Of a DNA stretch of 64,000 nucleotides, positions 33,385 to 40,836 are shown piece after piece. The position numbers and the translations under genes are program-made. The stretch's first letter is position 1, and each line of letters opens with the position of its first letter. The notes beneath the pieces were generated by a model, which was not told the origin of the DNA, did not search any database, and saw nothing but the letters and a program-made list of their open reading frames with translations. This DNA is from SW-6-46-9 sp964452185 (GTDB lineage Bacteria; Patescibacteriota; Minisyncoccia; Phycocordibacterales; SW-6-46-9): the NCBI GenBank assembly GCA_964452185.1, contig CAYVKO010000001.1, forward strand, positions 1 through 64,000. The letters run 5' to 3'.

Positions 33385-33807
33385 ATGAAGATATTAAATA
33401 CGTACACTAGTTTTTTTTATGGCATTTTTTACTCTCTGTTAGTTTTCTTGCTGCCGGTAGTTGTTCATGCTCAGGGCGGGGTGGTTCCATGCGGAGGGCC
33501 GGATTGCGGTTATGATGATTTCATGGTTCTTATAAATAATGTTATTGAAACACTGATAGGAATCGCGGTTGCTGTTTCGGCGCTCTTGTTTATGTATGCA
33601 GGATTTTTGTATCTTACTGCCGGTGGGAACGAAAATCAGGCTGATCGGGCTAAAGATATATTTGGTAACGTAGCCATTGGCTTTGGTATTATATTAGTGG
33701 CGTGGCTTGTTGTGAGTATGATAGTGGGATTATTAACTTCGTGTGACTGGCGGGCAGAAAACAGGGACATAATACCTATTACTTTGGAGACGGAAGACTG
33801 CGGCTAG
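33385..33807 (+). CDS. T4SS pilin-like two-helix protein 1
   Basis: This 140-residue protein has a signal peptide (cleavage near HA-QG, residue 30) and two membrane helices (about 55-78 and 93-113) separated by a short charged loop with AGGNENQADRAK. This layout matches the TrbC/VirB2-like pilin family seen in arrays in CPR genomes. It alone carries cysteines on both sides (CGGPDCG, and CDW/EDCG), which may form disulfides. It starts 9 nt after the solute-binding protein. Confidence 0.75.
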   Translation: MKILNTYTSFFYGIFYSLLVFLLPVVVHAQGGVVPCGGPDCGYDDFMVLINNVIETLIGIAVAVSALLFMYAGFLYLTAGGNENQADRAKDIFGNVAIGFGIILVAWLVVSMIVGLLTSCDWRAENRDIIPITLETEDCG

Positions 33808-33824
33808 AATAAGCATCAAAATAA

Positions 33825-34205
33825 ATGAAACATATATACACCTACATAACTCTTTGGTTGTTAACTGCGTTACTTTCAGTACCTGCAACCACTCAAGCTC
33901 AGTGCACAGGCCCTGGTGGTAATCCTGTAATATGTAATCCGCTTAATTCAAGCGATGTAACAGGCCTTATTTCTGATATCATCAGTGCTGTACTTATTCT
34001 CTCTGTACCGGTAATTGTGCTTTTTATCATTTATGCCGGCTTCCTTTTTGTAACGGCTGGCGGTGATGAGCGGCAGATCGAGACTGCGAAAAAAACTGCT
34101 TTATACACAGTTATAGGAGCGGCTATAATACTTGGTGCGGAACTTATTTCAACCATTCTTGCACAAACTGCAGTTAATCTAGGTGCCGACATATCGACTG
34201 ACTAG
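33825..34205 (+). CDS. T4SS pilin-like two-helix protein 2
   Basis: This 126-residue protein has a signal peptide ending near TQA-QC (residue 26), then CTGPGGNPVIC, and two helices around the loop TAGGDERQIETAKK. The loop motif AGG(D/N)E.Q...AK is shared with protein 1. The gap to the previous gene is 17 nt and to the next 12 nt, so the array is transcribed together. Confidence 0.75.
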   Translation: MKHIYTYITLWLLTALLSVPATTQAQCTGPGGNPVICNPLNSSDVTGLISDIISAVLILSVPVIVLFIIYAGFLFVTAGGDERQIETAKKTALYTVIGAAIILGAELISTILAQTAVNLGADISTD

Positions 34206-34217
34206 TAAAAGTACGCT

Positions 34218-34568
34218 ATGCCAAAAAAATTAAAATTAAATAGTTCTTATCTCTACTTTTCTACGCTTTTGCATTTGTTACTGATTTTGGGGGTTTGGGG
34301 AGTACCTCTTACAGCTTCAGCACAACAGGATTTTAAATCAGTAGTTGGAGACATCACTGATATTCTCTTATCACTCGTACCTTTGCTATCCAGCGTGGCT
34401 TTATTGCTGTTTTTCTGGGGGATGGCTGACTACATATTTCGAGCCGGGAATGAACGAGCAACTGAAGATGGTCGGCAGCGAATGATCTGGGGGATTGTGG
34501 GATTATTCTCGATTGCAGCGGTGTGGGGGATAATCAGATTAGTGGGAGGTACTTTTGCTTTGATTTAA
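34218..34568 (+). CDS. T4SS pilin-like two-helix protein 3
   Basis: This 116-residue protein has a signal peptide ending near ASA-QQ (residue 36) and two helices. The connecting motif YIFRAGNERATEDGRQRMIWGIVGLF is the typical core of this family. It is followed by an 81-bp gap containing a TACAAT box 12 nt before the next gene. Confidence 0.75.
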   Translation: MPKKLKLNSSYLYFSTLLHLLLILGVWGVPLTASAQQDFKSVVGDITDILLSLVPLLSSVALLLFFWGMADYIFRAGNERATEDGRQRMIWGIVGLFSIAAVWGIIRLVGGTFALI

Positions 34569-34649
34569 TTAAAAGTTGTATCCACATTCTATAATTGCGA
34601 ATTTTTTAATTGTGATATACGATAATAAGTACAATAGTTAACATCTTAT

Positions 34650-35030
34650 ATGACGTTAATTCGACGACAATTACAACTATTCTCTCTTTTTGCTCTTGTT
34701 GTTGTAGGTATACCTGAAGTGGCAATCGCCCAAGAAGGTAACTTGAATACGTTGATAAGCTCACTGAATGATATAGTGCAGCAACTTATCCCGTTGGTTG
34801 CTAGCATGGCTCTTCTGGGGTTTTTCTACGGTCTTGCAAAATACATATTTAATGCCGGAGATGAAGAGGCGCAAGATCAAGGGAAGCGGGTCATGATTGG
34901 TGGAATTATAGCGCTGTTCTTGATAGCCTCCATAGGCGGTATAATCGACTTTATAGGTAACGCTCTAGGAATTCCAACCAGTGGAGGAGAGATCACGCCT
35001 CCTACAATTAATACTGGTGGGGGAGGATAA
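34650..35030 (+). CDS. T4SS pilin-like two-helix protein 4
   Basis: This 126-residue protein has a signal peptide (to about residue 27, IA-QEG), two helices and the core GLAKYIFNAGDEEAQDQGKR. It is very close to protein 5 over the helical core, indicating a recent tandem duplication. It has its own likely promoter (TACAAT 34632-34637). The C-terminus is Gly/Thr-rich. Confidence 0.75.
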   Translation: MTLIRRQLQLFSLFALVVVGIPEVAIAQEGNLNTLISSLNDIVQQLIPLVASMALLGFFYGLAKYIFNAGDEEAQDQGKRVMIGGIIALFLIASIGGIIDFIGNALGIPTSGGEITPPTINTGGGG

Positions 35031-35087
35031 GTTACCTCAAGCCAGTAATGTTATTCACTAAGTTAAATTAGCTTACTAATCATCATT

Positions 35088-35456
35088 ATGAACAAGTATT
35101 TAACGAGATTGTTAGTACCATCGGTGGCTTTTCTGCTTCCGGCAGTTACTTTTGCTCAAAATCTAGGAAACATTGAGGGTATTGTTGAGGGATTGAGGAA
35201 TGTGGTAAATACTCTCATTCCGATCGCAGCGGCTCTAGCTCTTCTAGCTTTCTTCTATGGGCTTGCGAAATACATCTTCCAAGCAGATGACGAAGAGGCG
35301 CAAGACAGAGGGAAGCGTATTATGATCGGCGGTATCATAGCTCTCTTTTTGATTGCTGCTATAGGAGGTATTATTCAATTTATCGGTGAGGCTCTAGGTA
35401 TTGACACTGACGGTACGAATATCGACCCTACAGGCATTGATACCGGAGATAACTAA
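35088..35456 (+). CDS. T4SS pilin-like two-helix protein 5
   Basis: This 122-residue near-duplicate of protein 4 has a signal peptide to about residue 23 and the core GLAKYIFQADDEEAQDRGKR. It differs mainly in the N-terminal strand and the acidic Asp/Thr tail. A 105-bp gap follows, containing a GTAACT/AGTTAC inverted repeat. Confidence 0.75.
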   Translation: MNKYLTRLLVPSVAFLLPAVTFAQNLGNIEGIVEGLRNVVNTLIPIAAALALLAFFYGLAKYIFQADDEEAQDRGKRIMIGGIIALFLIAAIGGIIQFIGEALGIDTDGTNIDPTGIDTGDN

Positions 35457-35560
35457 TAGCTTCAAGGTTTTCTGCCTTAATGTAACTCTCCTTTTAAGGG
35501 AGGCGACACAACTTAAGTTACCGAGATTATCAAGCACTGATATTTACTGATTGTGCGCTC

Positions 35561-35839
35561 ATGGAAACAACGGCACAAAATATAGTTGCGAATGTATCGA
35601 CAGAAATTATTAACCCGCTTATCATGCTGTTGTTTGCAGCGGCATTAGTGTACTTCATTTACGGAGTTGTGCAATTCATAGCTAATGCAGATAATGAGCA
35701 GGCACGCCAGAAAGGCAAACGGCACTTGATGTATGCAATCCTCGGACTGGTCATTATGGCCGGTGTTTGGGGTATTCTCCAGCTAGTGATTAACACTCTC
35801 AACGTAACTCCCCCAAGTGGATATGAACAATTGAATTAA
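35561..35839 (+). CDS. T4SS pilin-like two-helix protein 6
   Basis: This 92-residue protein keeps the two helices and the core FIANADNEQARQKGKRHLMYAILGL but has no cleavable signal peptide; a short polar N-terminus precedes helix 1. It may be a membrane-retained assembly partner and not a mature pilin. It closes the array before a bidirectional terminator. Confidence 0.75.
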   Translation: METTAQNIVANVSTEIINPLIMLLFAAALVYFIYGVVQFIANADNEQARQKGKRHLMYAILGLVIMAGVWGILQLVINTLNVTPPSGYEQLN

Positions 35840-35880
35840 GTGTTGAACAATTAAAAAGTGCAGGGCATACACACCAAGAC

Positions 35881-35905
35881 AAAAAGCGCCTTATGGCGCT
35901 TTTTG
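35881..35905. terminator. bidirectional terminator
   Basis: AAAAAGCGCC and GGCGCTTTTT form a 10-bp stem with loop TTAT. It ends the pilin array on plus and can also stop transcripts from the minus-strand tRNA-Leu. Confidence 0.85.
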
Positions 35906-35911
35906 TTATTT

Positions 35912-35972
35912 GAGGGAGTAGTTATGTTTTTGTTGAAGCAAAAACCTCTATTGCTACAGCTCGTGATTTGTC
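35912..35972 (-). repeat. degenerate tRNA-linked element downstream of tRNA-Leu(TAG)
   Basis: The hairpin GTTTTTG/CAAAAAC (35926-35945) and the following GCTCGTG block match the element beyond tRNA-Gln (63463-63532) in order and spacing, for example TGTTGA(A/C)GCA(A/G)AAA. Only about 6 bp of the tRNA tail copy (ACTCCC) remain. Confidence 0.55.
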
Positions 35973-36063
35973 CTTTGCTCCACTTACAGAAACACCACGT
36001 GCTTTCAAGATCTGGTATTACGTGTGGTGAGCGTACGTTCTCTACATTACGCACTTATACTTG

Positions 36064-36146
36064 TGCTGGGGGCGGGAGTTGAACCCGCACGCCTTTGCGG
36101 CATATGGTCCTAAACCATACGTGTCTACCAATTCCACCACCCCAGC
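36064..36146 (-). tRNA. tRNA-Leu (anticodon TAG)
   Basis: This is an 83-nt class II tRNA. The acceptor GCTGGGG pairs with CCCCAGC, the anticodon stem ATGG/CCAT carries loop TTTAGGA, and the long variable arm is present. The CCA end is not encoded. Confidence 0.9.
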
Positions 36147-36235
36147 AAATCTTTCACTAAAACGTATGATATCAGATTTCTAACAGGGAATAAATACTCG
36201 TACAGGTTATTTAAGCCTAATGAATCTTGTTCTTG

Positions 36236-36313
36236 TGTCCGTCCGGTTTATCCTGAGCCTGTCGAAGGGCAGGATTTGGCTGCGGTCGATCGAAGTTCGC
36301 CTCTGGCCGCACC
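36236..36313 (-). repeat. tRNA-linked element tail downstream of tRNA-Lys, split by a 23-bp insert
   Basis: The 20-bp 3' end of tRNA-Lys (TGTCCGTCCGGCAGGATTTG on plus, 36419-36438) recurs here as two 10-bp halves, at 36236-36245 and 36269-36278. They are separated by a 23-bp sequence containing CCTGAGCCTGTCGAAGG. The adjoining hairpin 36278-36313 (GGCTGCGG with CCGCACC) corresponds to the second hairpin of the Tyr and Gln elements. Confidence 0.7.
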
Positions 36314-36420
36314 TTGTTCGTCGTGCTCGCATACTGTGCGTGACATAACTCCGGTGTTCAAATTTATACAGACATGCAGAAATGCATACCTTCTTCTGAA
36401 CAACTTAACGAGTAAAGATG

Positions 36421-36494
36421 TCCGTCCGGCAGGATTTGAACCTGCGGCCGTCTGCTTAAGAGGCAGCTGCTCTACCAAGCTGAGCTACGGACGG
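36421..36494 (-). tRNA. tRNA-Lys (anticodon CTT)
   Basis: This is a 74-nt tRNA. The acceptor CCGTCCG pairs with CGGACGG, the loop CTCTTAA gives anticodon CTT, and the T-loop is TTCAAAT. CCA is not encoded. Confidence 0.9.
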
Positions 36495-36508
36495 GAATCA
36501 CTCCCTAA

Positions 36509-36530
36509 AGCACGCAACAGTTTGCGTGCT
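36509..36530. repeat. 9-bp hairpin between two tRNAs
   Basis: AGCACGCAA and TTGCGTGCT form a perfect stem between tRNA-Leu(TAA) and tRNA-Lys. It may be a processing signal or weak terminator. Confidence 0.6.
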
Positions 36531-36563
36531 CCTCGAATAAGTCTGCTAACTTATTTAAGGTAG

Positions 36564-36648
36564 TGCCCGGGGTGGGACTCGAACCCACAACCACAGTTCG
36601 TGGTACGGATTTTAAGTCCGCTGTGTATACCAATTCCACCACCCAGGC
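36564..36648 (-). tRNA. tRNA-Leu (anticodon TAA)
   Basis: This is an 85-nt class II tRNA. The acceptor GCCTGGG pairs with CCCGGGC including a wobble, and the anticodon stem GCGGA/TCCGT carries loop CTTAAAA. No tail copy is present in the 69 bp that follow. Confidence 0.9.
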
Positions 36649-36774
36649 ATATAAAAAACACTCTTAAAAATTACCTTACTCAAGCACCAGCCCGGTTAGT
36701 GGTTAGTTCAATTCGTTGTTGTTTGGTCCGGGCGCGCATACCTCATTATACTGAAATAAAACCCAGAATAAAGG

Positions 36775-36849
36775 AGGCCTGGATCGGATTTGCACCGACG
36801 GATAGAGGTTTTGCAGACCCCTGCGTTAGACTAACTTCGCCACCAGGCC
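36775..36849 (-). tRNA. tRNA-Cys (anticodon GCA) with unusual D- and T-loops
   Basis: This is a 75-nt tRNA with acceptor GGCCTGG/CCAGGCC, loop CTGCAAA (anticodon GCA) and discriminator T, all typical of tRNA-Cys. The T-loop reads TGCAAAT in place of TTCNANN, so position 55 is G. The D-loop reads AGTTAGTCTAA, so the usual G18-G19 becomes A-G. CCA is not encoded (CC then T). Confidence 0.85.
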
Positions 36850-36859
36850 TAAATGTACT

Positions 36860-37189
36860 CTACAACTCAGAAAGAGCATCGTCAATTTGTTGGCGCTTTT
36901 TTTCATTGGCATCAATTTCTAGCTTAACTTCAGGCACTTTTCGCCACGATATCGCATCACCAATTGTTTTACGCAGGTTTGATTGATGACCTTTTAGATT
37001 CTTGAAGTCGGATACCAGATTATCATCCGGAAGGATAGTGACGAATATCGTTAGTTGAGATAACTTTTGATTAGCCTCGACCCGAGTAACGGTGACAAGT
37101 TTTGACGTGGGGCCGTGAGCAGAAAAGTACTTGCCGGCTACTTTCCGGATGGTTTTTTCAATTTTTTGTCGACGATCTTCATTGGCCAT
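36860..37189 (-). CDS. rbfA: ribosome-binding factor A
   Basis: This 109-residue KH-type factor assists 30S maturation. It shows the N-terminal DRRQKIEKTIRKVAGKYF helix, the VTRVEANQKLSQLTIFVTIL strands and the C-terminal RKVPEVKLEID ending. It lies 20 nt after infB on the same strand, the usual bacterial pairing. Confidence 0.9.
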   Translation of the reverse strand: MANEDRRQKIEKTIRKVAGKYFSAHGPTSKLVTVTRVEANQKLSQLTIFVTILPDDNLVSDFKNLKGHQSNLRKTIGDAISWRKVPEVKLEIDANEKKRQQIDDALSEL

Positions 37190-37209
37190 ACACGAAAAGC
37201 GTTAACAGA

Positions 37210-38709
37210 TTATGACTCAACCATTTCAAATGATTCGATAACATCCCCTGGTGCAATAGTGACTCGACTCTCGATATTAGCGCCAAACTCATGGCCGCTT
37301 TCTACCTTGTCTGTGGCTGCTCGCTGTTGCTGAAGCTCGACTATTTCACCGTCGGCTATTTTAGTTTCATTGCGGATTACTGATACACCGGCACTACTGG
37401 TGATTGTTCCGTCAAAGACTTTTCCTCCAATTACTTGCATATCCTTCTTGCTACTGAAAGTTTTGAGTACTTTTGCTCGTCCGCGCACAACTCGAGTGGT
37501 GATGGTGGGGGTACGCTCTTCAACGGCTTCTTTTAACCATTCAACTAACTCGTAGATAACAGAACCTGTTTTTACTGCAACATCTCGCCGTTTAGCTGTT
37601 TGTTTTGCAGCTTGAGAGACGGAAACATTAAACCCAACGACAATCGAAGATACGTCGTTAGAGGCAACTGCTCGGATGTCATCCTCAGTGATATCGCCAA
37701 CTCCGGTGTGGACAATATCCAGAGCGGCACGATCGCTATGCAGCTTTTTTAGTTCATGCGTAATAGCATCAACGGTGCCCGAGACATCAGTTTTTACCAC
37801 TACAGGAATAGTAAAGGCGTCGTACGACTGACGTGCTCCTTGCGAACCTGATCTCTCTTTTGATTTTTTATACTGCTCAGCAGCTTCACGAGCAGCCTTC
37901 TTGTCTTTAAGGGACTCAAACTTGGCTCCAACCTTCGGCTGCTCGTCAAACCCAACAACCAGTACTGGTGTGCTGGCTTGCGCCTTTTCTATACTTTTGC
38001 CTTTAAAGTTCTCAAAAATTCGTACCGGAGCAATACACCCTTCAGCATGAACATACATACCCGTTTCTAAAGATCCGTCAGTAATTACAAGAGTAGCTTG
38101 TGTACCGCGCTGGGCATCAACGGAGGATTCTATGACTGTTCCGCTTGCATTAGTTTGAGGGTCAGTGGTAAGTTCGTTAAGTTTTGCGGTCAGAGTCAGA
38201 AGGTCTAAAAGTTCTTCTATATTTTCTCCGGTCTTAGCTGATATTTCAACGTACGATATATCACCTCCAAAACCTTCTACGTAAACTTCGGATTCCGCCA
38301 GCTCTTGTATAACGGCGTCTACATCAGCTTCTGGTTTATCTATCTTATTTATGGCTACAATAAACGGTATTTCTTGCTCTTTAATTTCCTTAATTGTTTC
38401 TTTGGTTTGTTCTTGCACTCCGTCATCAGCTGCTACTACAAGGACTCCTATGTCAGCAACTGTAGCGCCTCGTTCGCGCATAGCGATAAAGGCTTCATGG
38501 CCTGGAGTATCAAGAAAGGTCATCTTGGTACTACCTTCTTCACCTTCGTGCGTTATTTCGTACGCAGACAGGTGTTGGGTGATTCCACCTGCTTCACTGG
38601 CTGCCGTGTTGCTTTTGCGGATATAATCCAGCAGTGTTGATTTGCCGTGATCGATATGACCCATTACAGCAATAACCGGCGGTCGAGTTGTTGAGTTTTC
38701 TTTAGACAT
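37210..38709 (-). CDS. infB: translation initiation factor IF-2, minimal form
   Basis: This 499-residue protein starts at ATG 38709; the frame extends to 38775 but would overlap the divergent promoter region. The GTPase motifs are GHIDHGKST (about 17-25), DTPGHEAF and NKID, followed by domains II to IV ([32 protein letters not shown]). The long N-terminal region of typical IF-2 is missing, leaving the catalytic and tRNA-binding core that is sufficient for function. Confidence 0.95.
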   Translation of the reverse strand: MSKENSTTRPPVIAVMGHIDHGKSTLLDYIRKSNTAASEAGGITQHLSAYEITHEGEEGSTKMTFLDTPGHEAFIAMRERGATVADIGVLVVAADDGVQEQTKETIKEIKEQEIPFIVAINKIDKPEADVDAVIQELAESEVYVEGFGGDISYVEISAKTGENIEELLDLLTLTAKLNELTTDPQTNASGTVIESSVDAQRGTQATLVITDGSLETGMYVHAEGCIAPVRIFENFKGKSIEKAQASTPVLVVGFDEQPKVGAKFESLKDKKAAREAAEQYKKSKERSGSQGARQSYDAFTIPVVVKTDVSGTVDAITHELKKLHSDRAALDIVHTGVGDITEDDIRAVASNDVSSIVVGFNVSVSQAAKQTAKRRDVAVKTGSVIYELVEWLKEAVEERTPTITTRVVRGRAKVLKTFSSKKDMQVIGGKVFDGTITSSAGVSVIRNETKIADGEIVELQQQRAATDKVESGHEFGANIESRVTIAPGDVIESFEMVES

Positions 38710-38785
38710 AGATTTGACACTGCAAATAGTACCGTAAATAAGTGTACAATAAAAGCGTTGTCTGGCAGGATCCACTTATTTCCGT

Positions 38786-38791
38786 TACATT
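38786..38791 (+). promoter_or_regulatory. -10 element, leaderless start
   Basis: TACATT ends 9 nt before the ATG of the cysteine desulfurase gene. A second candidate, TACAAT, lies at 38745-38750. Confidence 0.5.
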
Positions 38792-38800
38792 AGTAGGTGC

Positions 38801-39958
38801 ATGAAAGAAAAAGATACAAGCCGCATATATCTTGATTACGCCGCTTCGACTCCGGTTCGGGATGAGGTGTTGTCGGCAATGGAGGCATACTGGCAGCAAG
38901 TTTTTGCTAATCCGCAAGCTACTATTCACACCCCCGGAAGAGAGGCCAGGAAAGCTGTATCGGAATCGCGAGAACGTATAAGTTCAATCCTTGGTGTACA
39001 GGCTTCAGAAATTGTGTTTACTTCTGGGGCTACTGAGGCAAATTCTTTAGCTATTTTAGGAAGTATGAAGTCGGCCCGAGATCGTATAGAGGAACCTTCA
39101 GTTCTTGTTAATGAGATATCTCACGGGTCAGTAACTCAGATCAACCAAGATAAGTTTAATGTAGATACAGTACCTGTAGATTCATCAGGACGAATGAATA
39201 CTGAGGCGTTAGAATCGTTGGTAGATCCAAACACAGCACTGGTATCGTGTGAGTATGTAAACAATGAAATTGGAACCATTCAGCCAGTCAGGCAAGTAAG
39301 TAAGGCGGCATCCGGAGATGATCTGTACCCGTTAGTTCACACAGATGCTAGCCAAGCTCCGGTATTTCTGCCTTTAAACCCTGAACGGCTGGGTGTAGAT
39401 ATGATGACGATCAACGGGCAAAAAATGTATGGCCCAAAAGGTGTCGGGGTGTTGTGGGTAAAAAGTGGCACTCCGGTACAATCATTGCTTATAAATGACT
39501 CTAAAGAACATGTAGGTGATTACCAGGGTGTTCGTCCAGGCACACCGCCGGTACCGCTTATAGTGGGTATGGCTCAAGCGCTTGAGTGGGCGCAAAATCA
39601 TTACGAAAAACACCGAGAGCAAATTACAGCAGTCCGAGATTACGGCATACGCCAACTTAATGACACCTTTAGTGAAATTCGCATTAACGGAAGTCGTGAT
39701 CATCGAGTGGCTAACAATATTAGCGTGTCCTTTCTAGGTGTAGATCATGATTATTTGGCTACTAAGCTTGACCGGGAGGGAATTGCCTGTGCGACCACTA
39801 GTGCTTGTCAGTCAGGGTCTGGTAAGTCTTCGGTGGTGGCTAGAATTGAAAATCAAACACAGCAAGCGCTTCGGTTTTCGCTTGGTATACACACAACACA
39901 ATCCGATATGGACACGCTTGTAAATACTCTCCGCGGTTGCTTGGATGGTGCAAGTTAG
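38801..39958 (+). CDS. cysteine desulfurase (NifS/IscS family)
   Basis: This 385-residue PLP enzyme mobilises sulfur from cysteine for Fe-S clusters or tRNA thiolation. It shows IYLDYAASTPVRDEV at the start, HTDASQ before the PLP-binding K208 in NGQKMYGPKG, and the sulfur-carrying C336 in TSACQSG. No scaffold gene (IscU) or thiouridylase lies next to it. It is divergent from infB. Confidence 0.9.
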   Translation: MKEKDTSRIYLDYAASTPVRDEVLSAMEAYWQQVFANPQATIHTPGREARKAVSESRERISSILGVQASEIVFTSGATEANSLAILGSMKSARDRIEEPSVLVNEISHGSVTQINQDKFNVDTVPVDSSGRMNTEALESLVDPNTALVSCEYVNNEIGTIQPVRQVSKAASGDDLYPLVHTDASQAPVFLPLNPERLGVDMMTINGQKMYGPKGVGVLWVKSGTPVQSLLINDSKEHVGDYQGVRPGTPPVPLIVGMAQALEWAQNHYEKHREQITAVRDYGIRQLNDTFSEIRINGSRDHRVANNISVSFLGVDHDYLATKLDREGIACATTSACQSGSGKSSVVARIENQTQQALRFSLGIHTTQSDMDTLVNTLRGCLDGAS

Positions 39959-39982
39959 ATTCTTTATAAATACTGTTGGTGG

Positions 39983-39988
39983 TATAAT
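39983..39988 (+). promoter_or_regulatory. -10 element, leaderless start
   Basis: TATAAT ends 11 nt before ATG 40000. Confidence 0.7.
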
Positions 39989-39999
39989 CTAAACCAGAA

Positions 40000-40731
40000 A
40001 TGAACAACTTTTCTAGAACACAACTCGTAATGCTGTTTGTGGCTATTTTGGCGGTATTAGTCATCGTGGGTGTGCTGGTGATAGGCGAATCATCGGATTC
40101 GCAGCCAGCAACAGACCCTACAAGCACAACTACGCCTCAGCAGGAAGAGTCTGTTTCTGACAGTAATACACCTACGTCGTCAGATGCTACTTCATCAGCA
40201 ACCGATACTCCAACTACCACGGACACAGCCTCATTACCAACCCAAAGCGAGGTGTTAACGGCAAGTGTGGATGCGGTAGCTCGAGTTACAGCCCCGGAAA
40301 TGTCTCCGCAAGCCGGTGTTTTATTGAATATTCGTGGCCAAAATAAAATGATTGTTCCGGCTTCAAATCCGTCCAACTCGGCCGAAGGATTGTTTGAAGA
40401 TGGGGTGGTAGTTAGCCTTAGTCTAGACCCCAACCAATCAGATGATGAGTTTTCAGTGTACCGAGTAGGTCAAGCAAGCGGGTCTTTGTCCCCACTAACT
40501 GCAAGAGAATATCAGTCAGAAACCGGGGAAGAAATGTACGTAGTTCCGTTATCGGGTCAACCGCAAATATTTCAAACAACGGTTAGTGCAGTGAGTGAAT
40601 CAGGGGTTCAGATTGAGTCCAATAATCTTCCGGCTGGCAGCCTACTTTTAAACACTCAAGCGGAAGTAGTAGGGCTTTTCAGCACAAACGGTGGTATATT
40701 CCCTCCTATATCTTCTCTAATGGCTAATTAG
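40000..40731 (+). CDS. membrane-anchored protein of unknown function
   Basis: This 243-residue protein has an N-terminal membrane helix (about 10-28), a Ser/Thr/Asp/Pro linker to about residue 85, and a beta-rich outer domain. The ending LPAGSLLLNTQAEVVGLF resembles the final strands of trypsin-like folds (GSPLLN..GEVVG) but I see no catalytic triad, so this is a weak hint only. Confidence 0.65.
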   Translation: MNNFSRTQLVMLFVAILAVLVIVGVLVIGESSDSQPATDPTSTTTPQQEESVSDSNTPTSSDATSSATDTPTTTDTASLPTQSEVLTASVDAVARVTAPEMSPQAGVLLNIRGQNKMIVPASNPSNSAEGLFEDGVVVSLSLDPNQSDDEFSVYRVGQASGSLSPLTAREYQSETGEEMYVVPLSGQPQIFQTTVSAVSESGVQIESNNLPAGSLLLNTQAEVVGLFSTNGGIFPPISSLMAN

Positions 40732-40820
40732 AGGGCTAATTTACTCCATTGAAAAAGCCATTTAGGTACGCTAAAATATACGTAACTGCATAGCAGCCAC
40801 AGTACCCTGAAAATATCAGA

Positions 40821-40826
40821 TAAGAT
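40821..40826 (+). promoter_or_regulatory. -10 element, leaderless start
   Basis: TAAGAT ends 10 nt before the clpB ATG. No CIRCE-type operator is visible near it. Confidence 0.5.
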
Positions 40827-40836
40827 ACCAACACAT

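Noticed and set aside
36276..36986. Two plus-strand frames in the tRNA cluster
   Set aside because: They run through tRNA-Lys, tRNA-Leu, tRNA-Cys and rbfA on the opposite strand and show no protein-like features.
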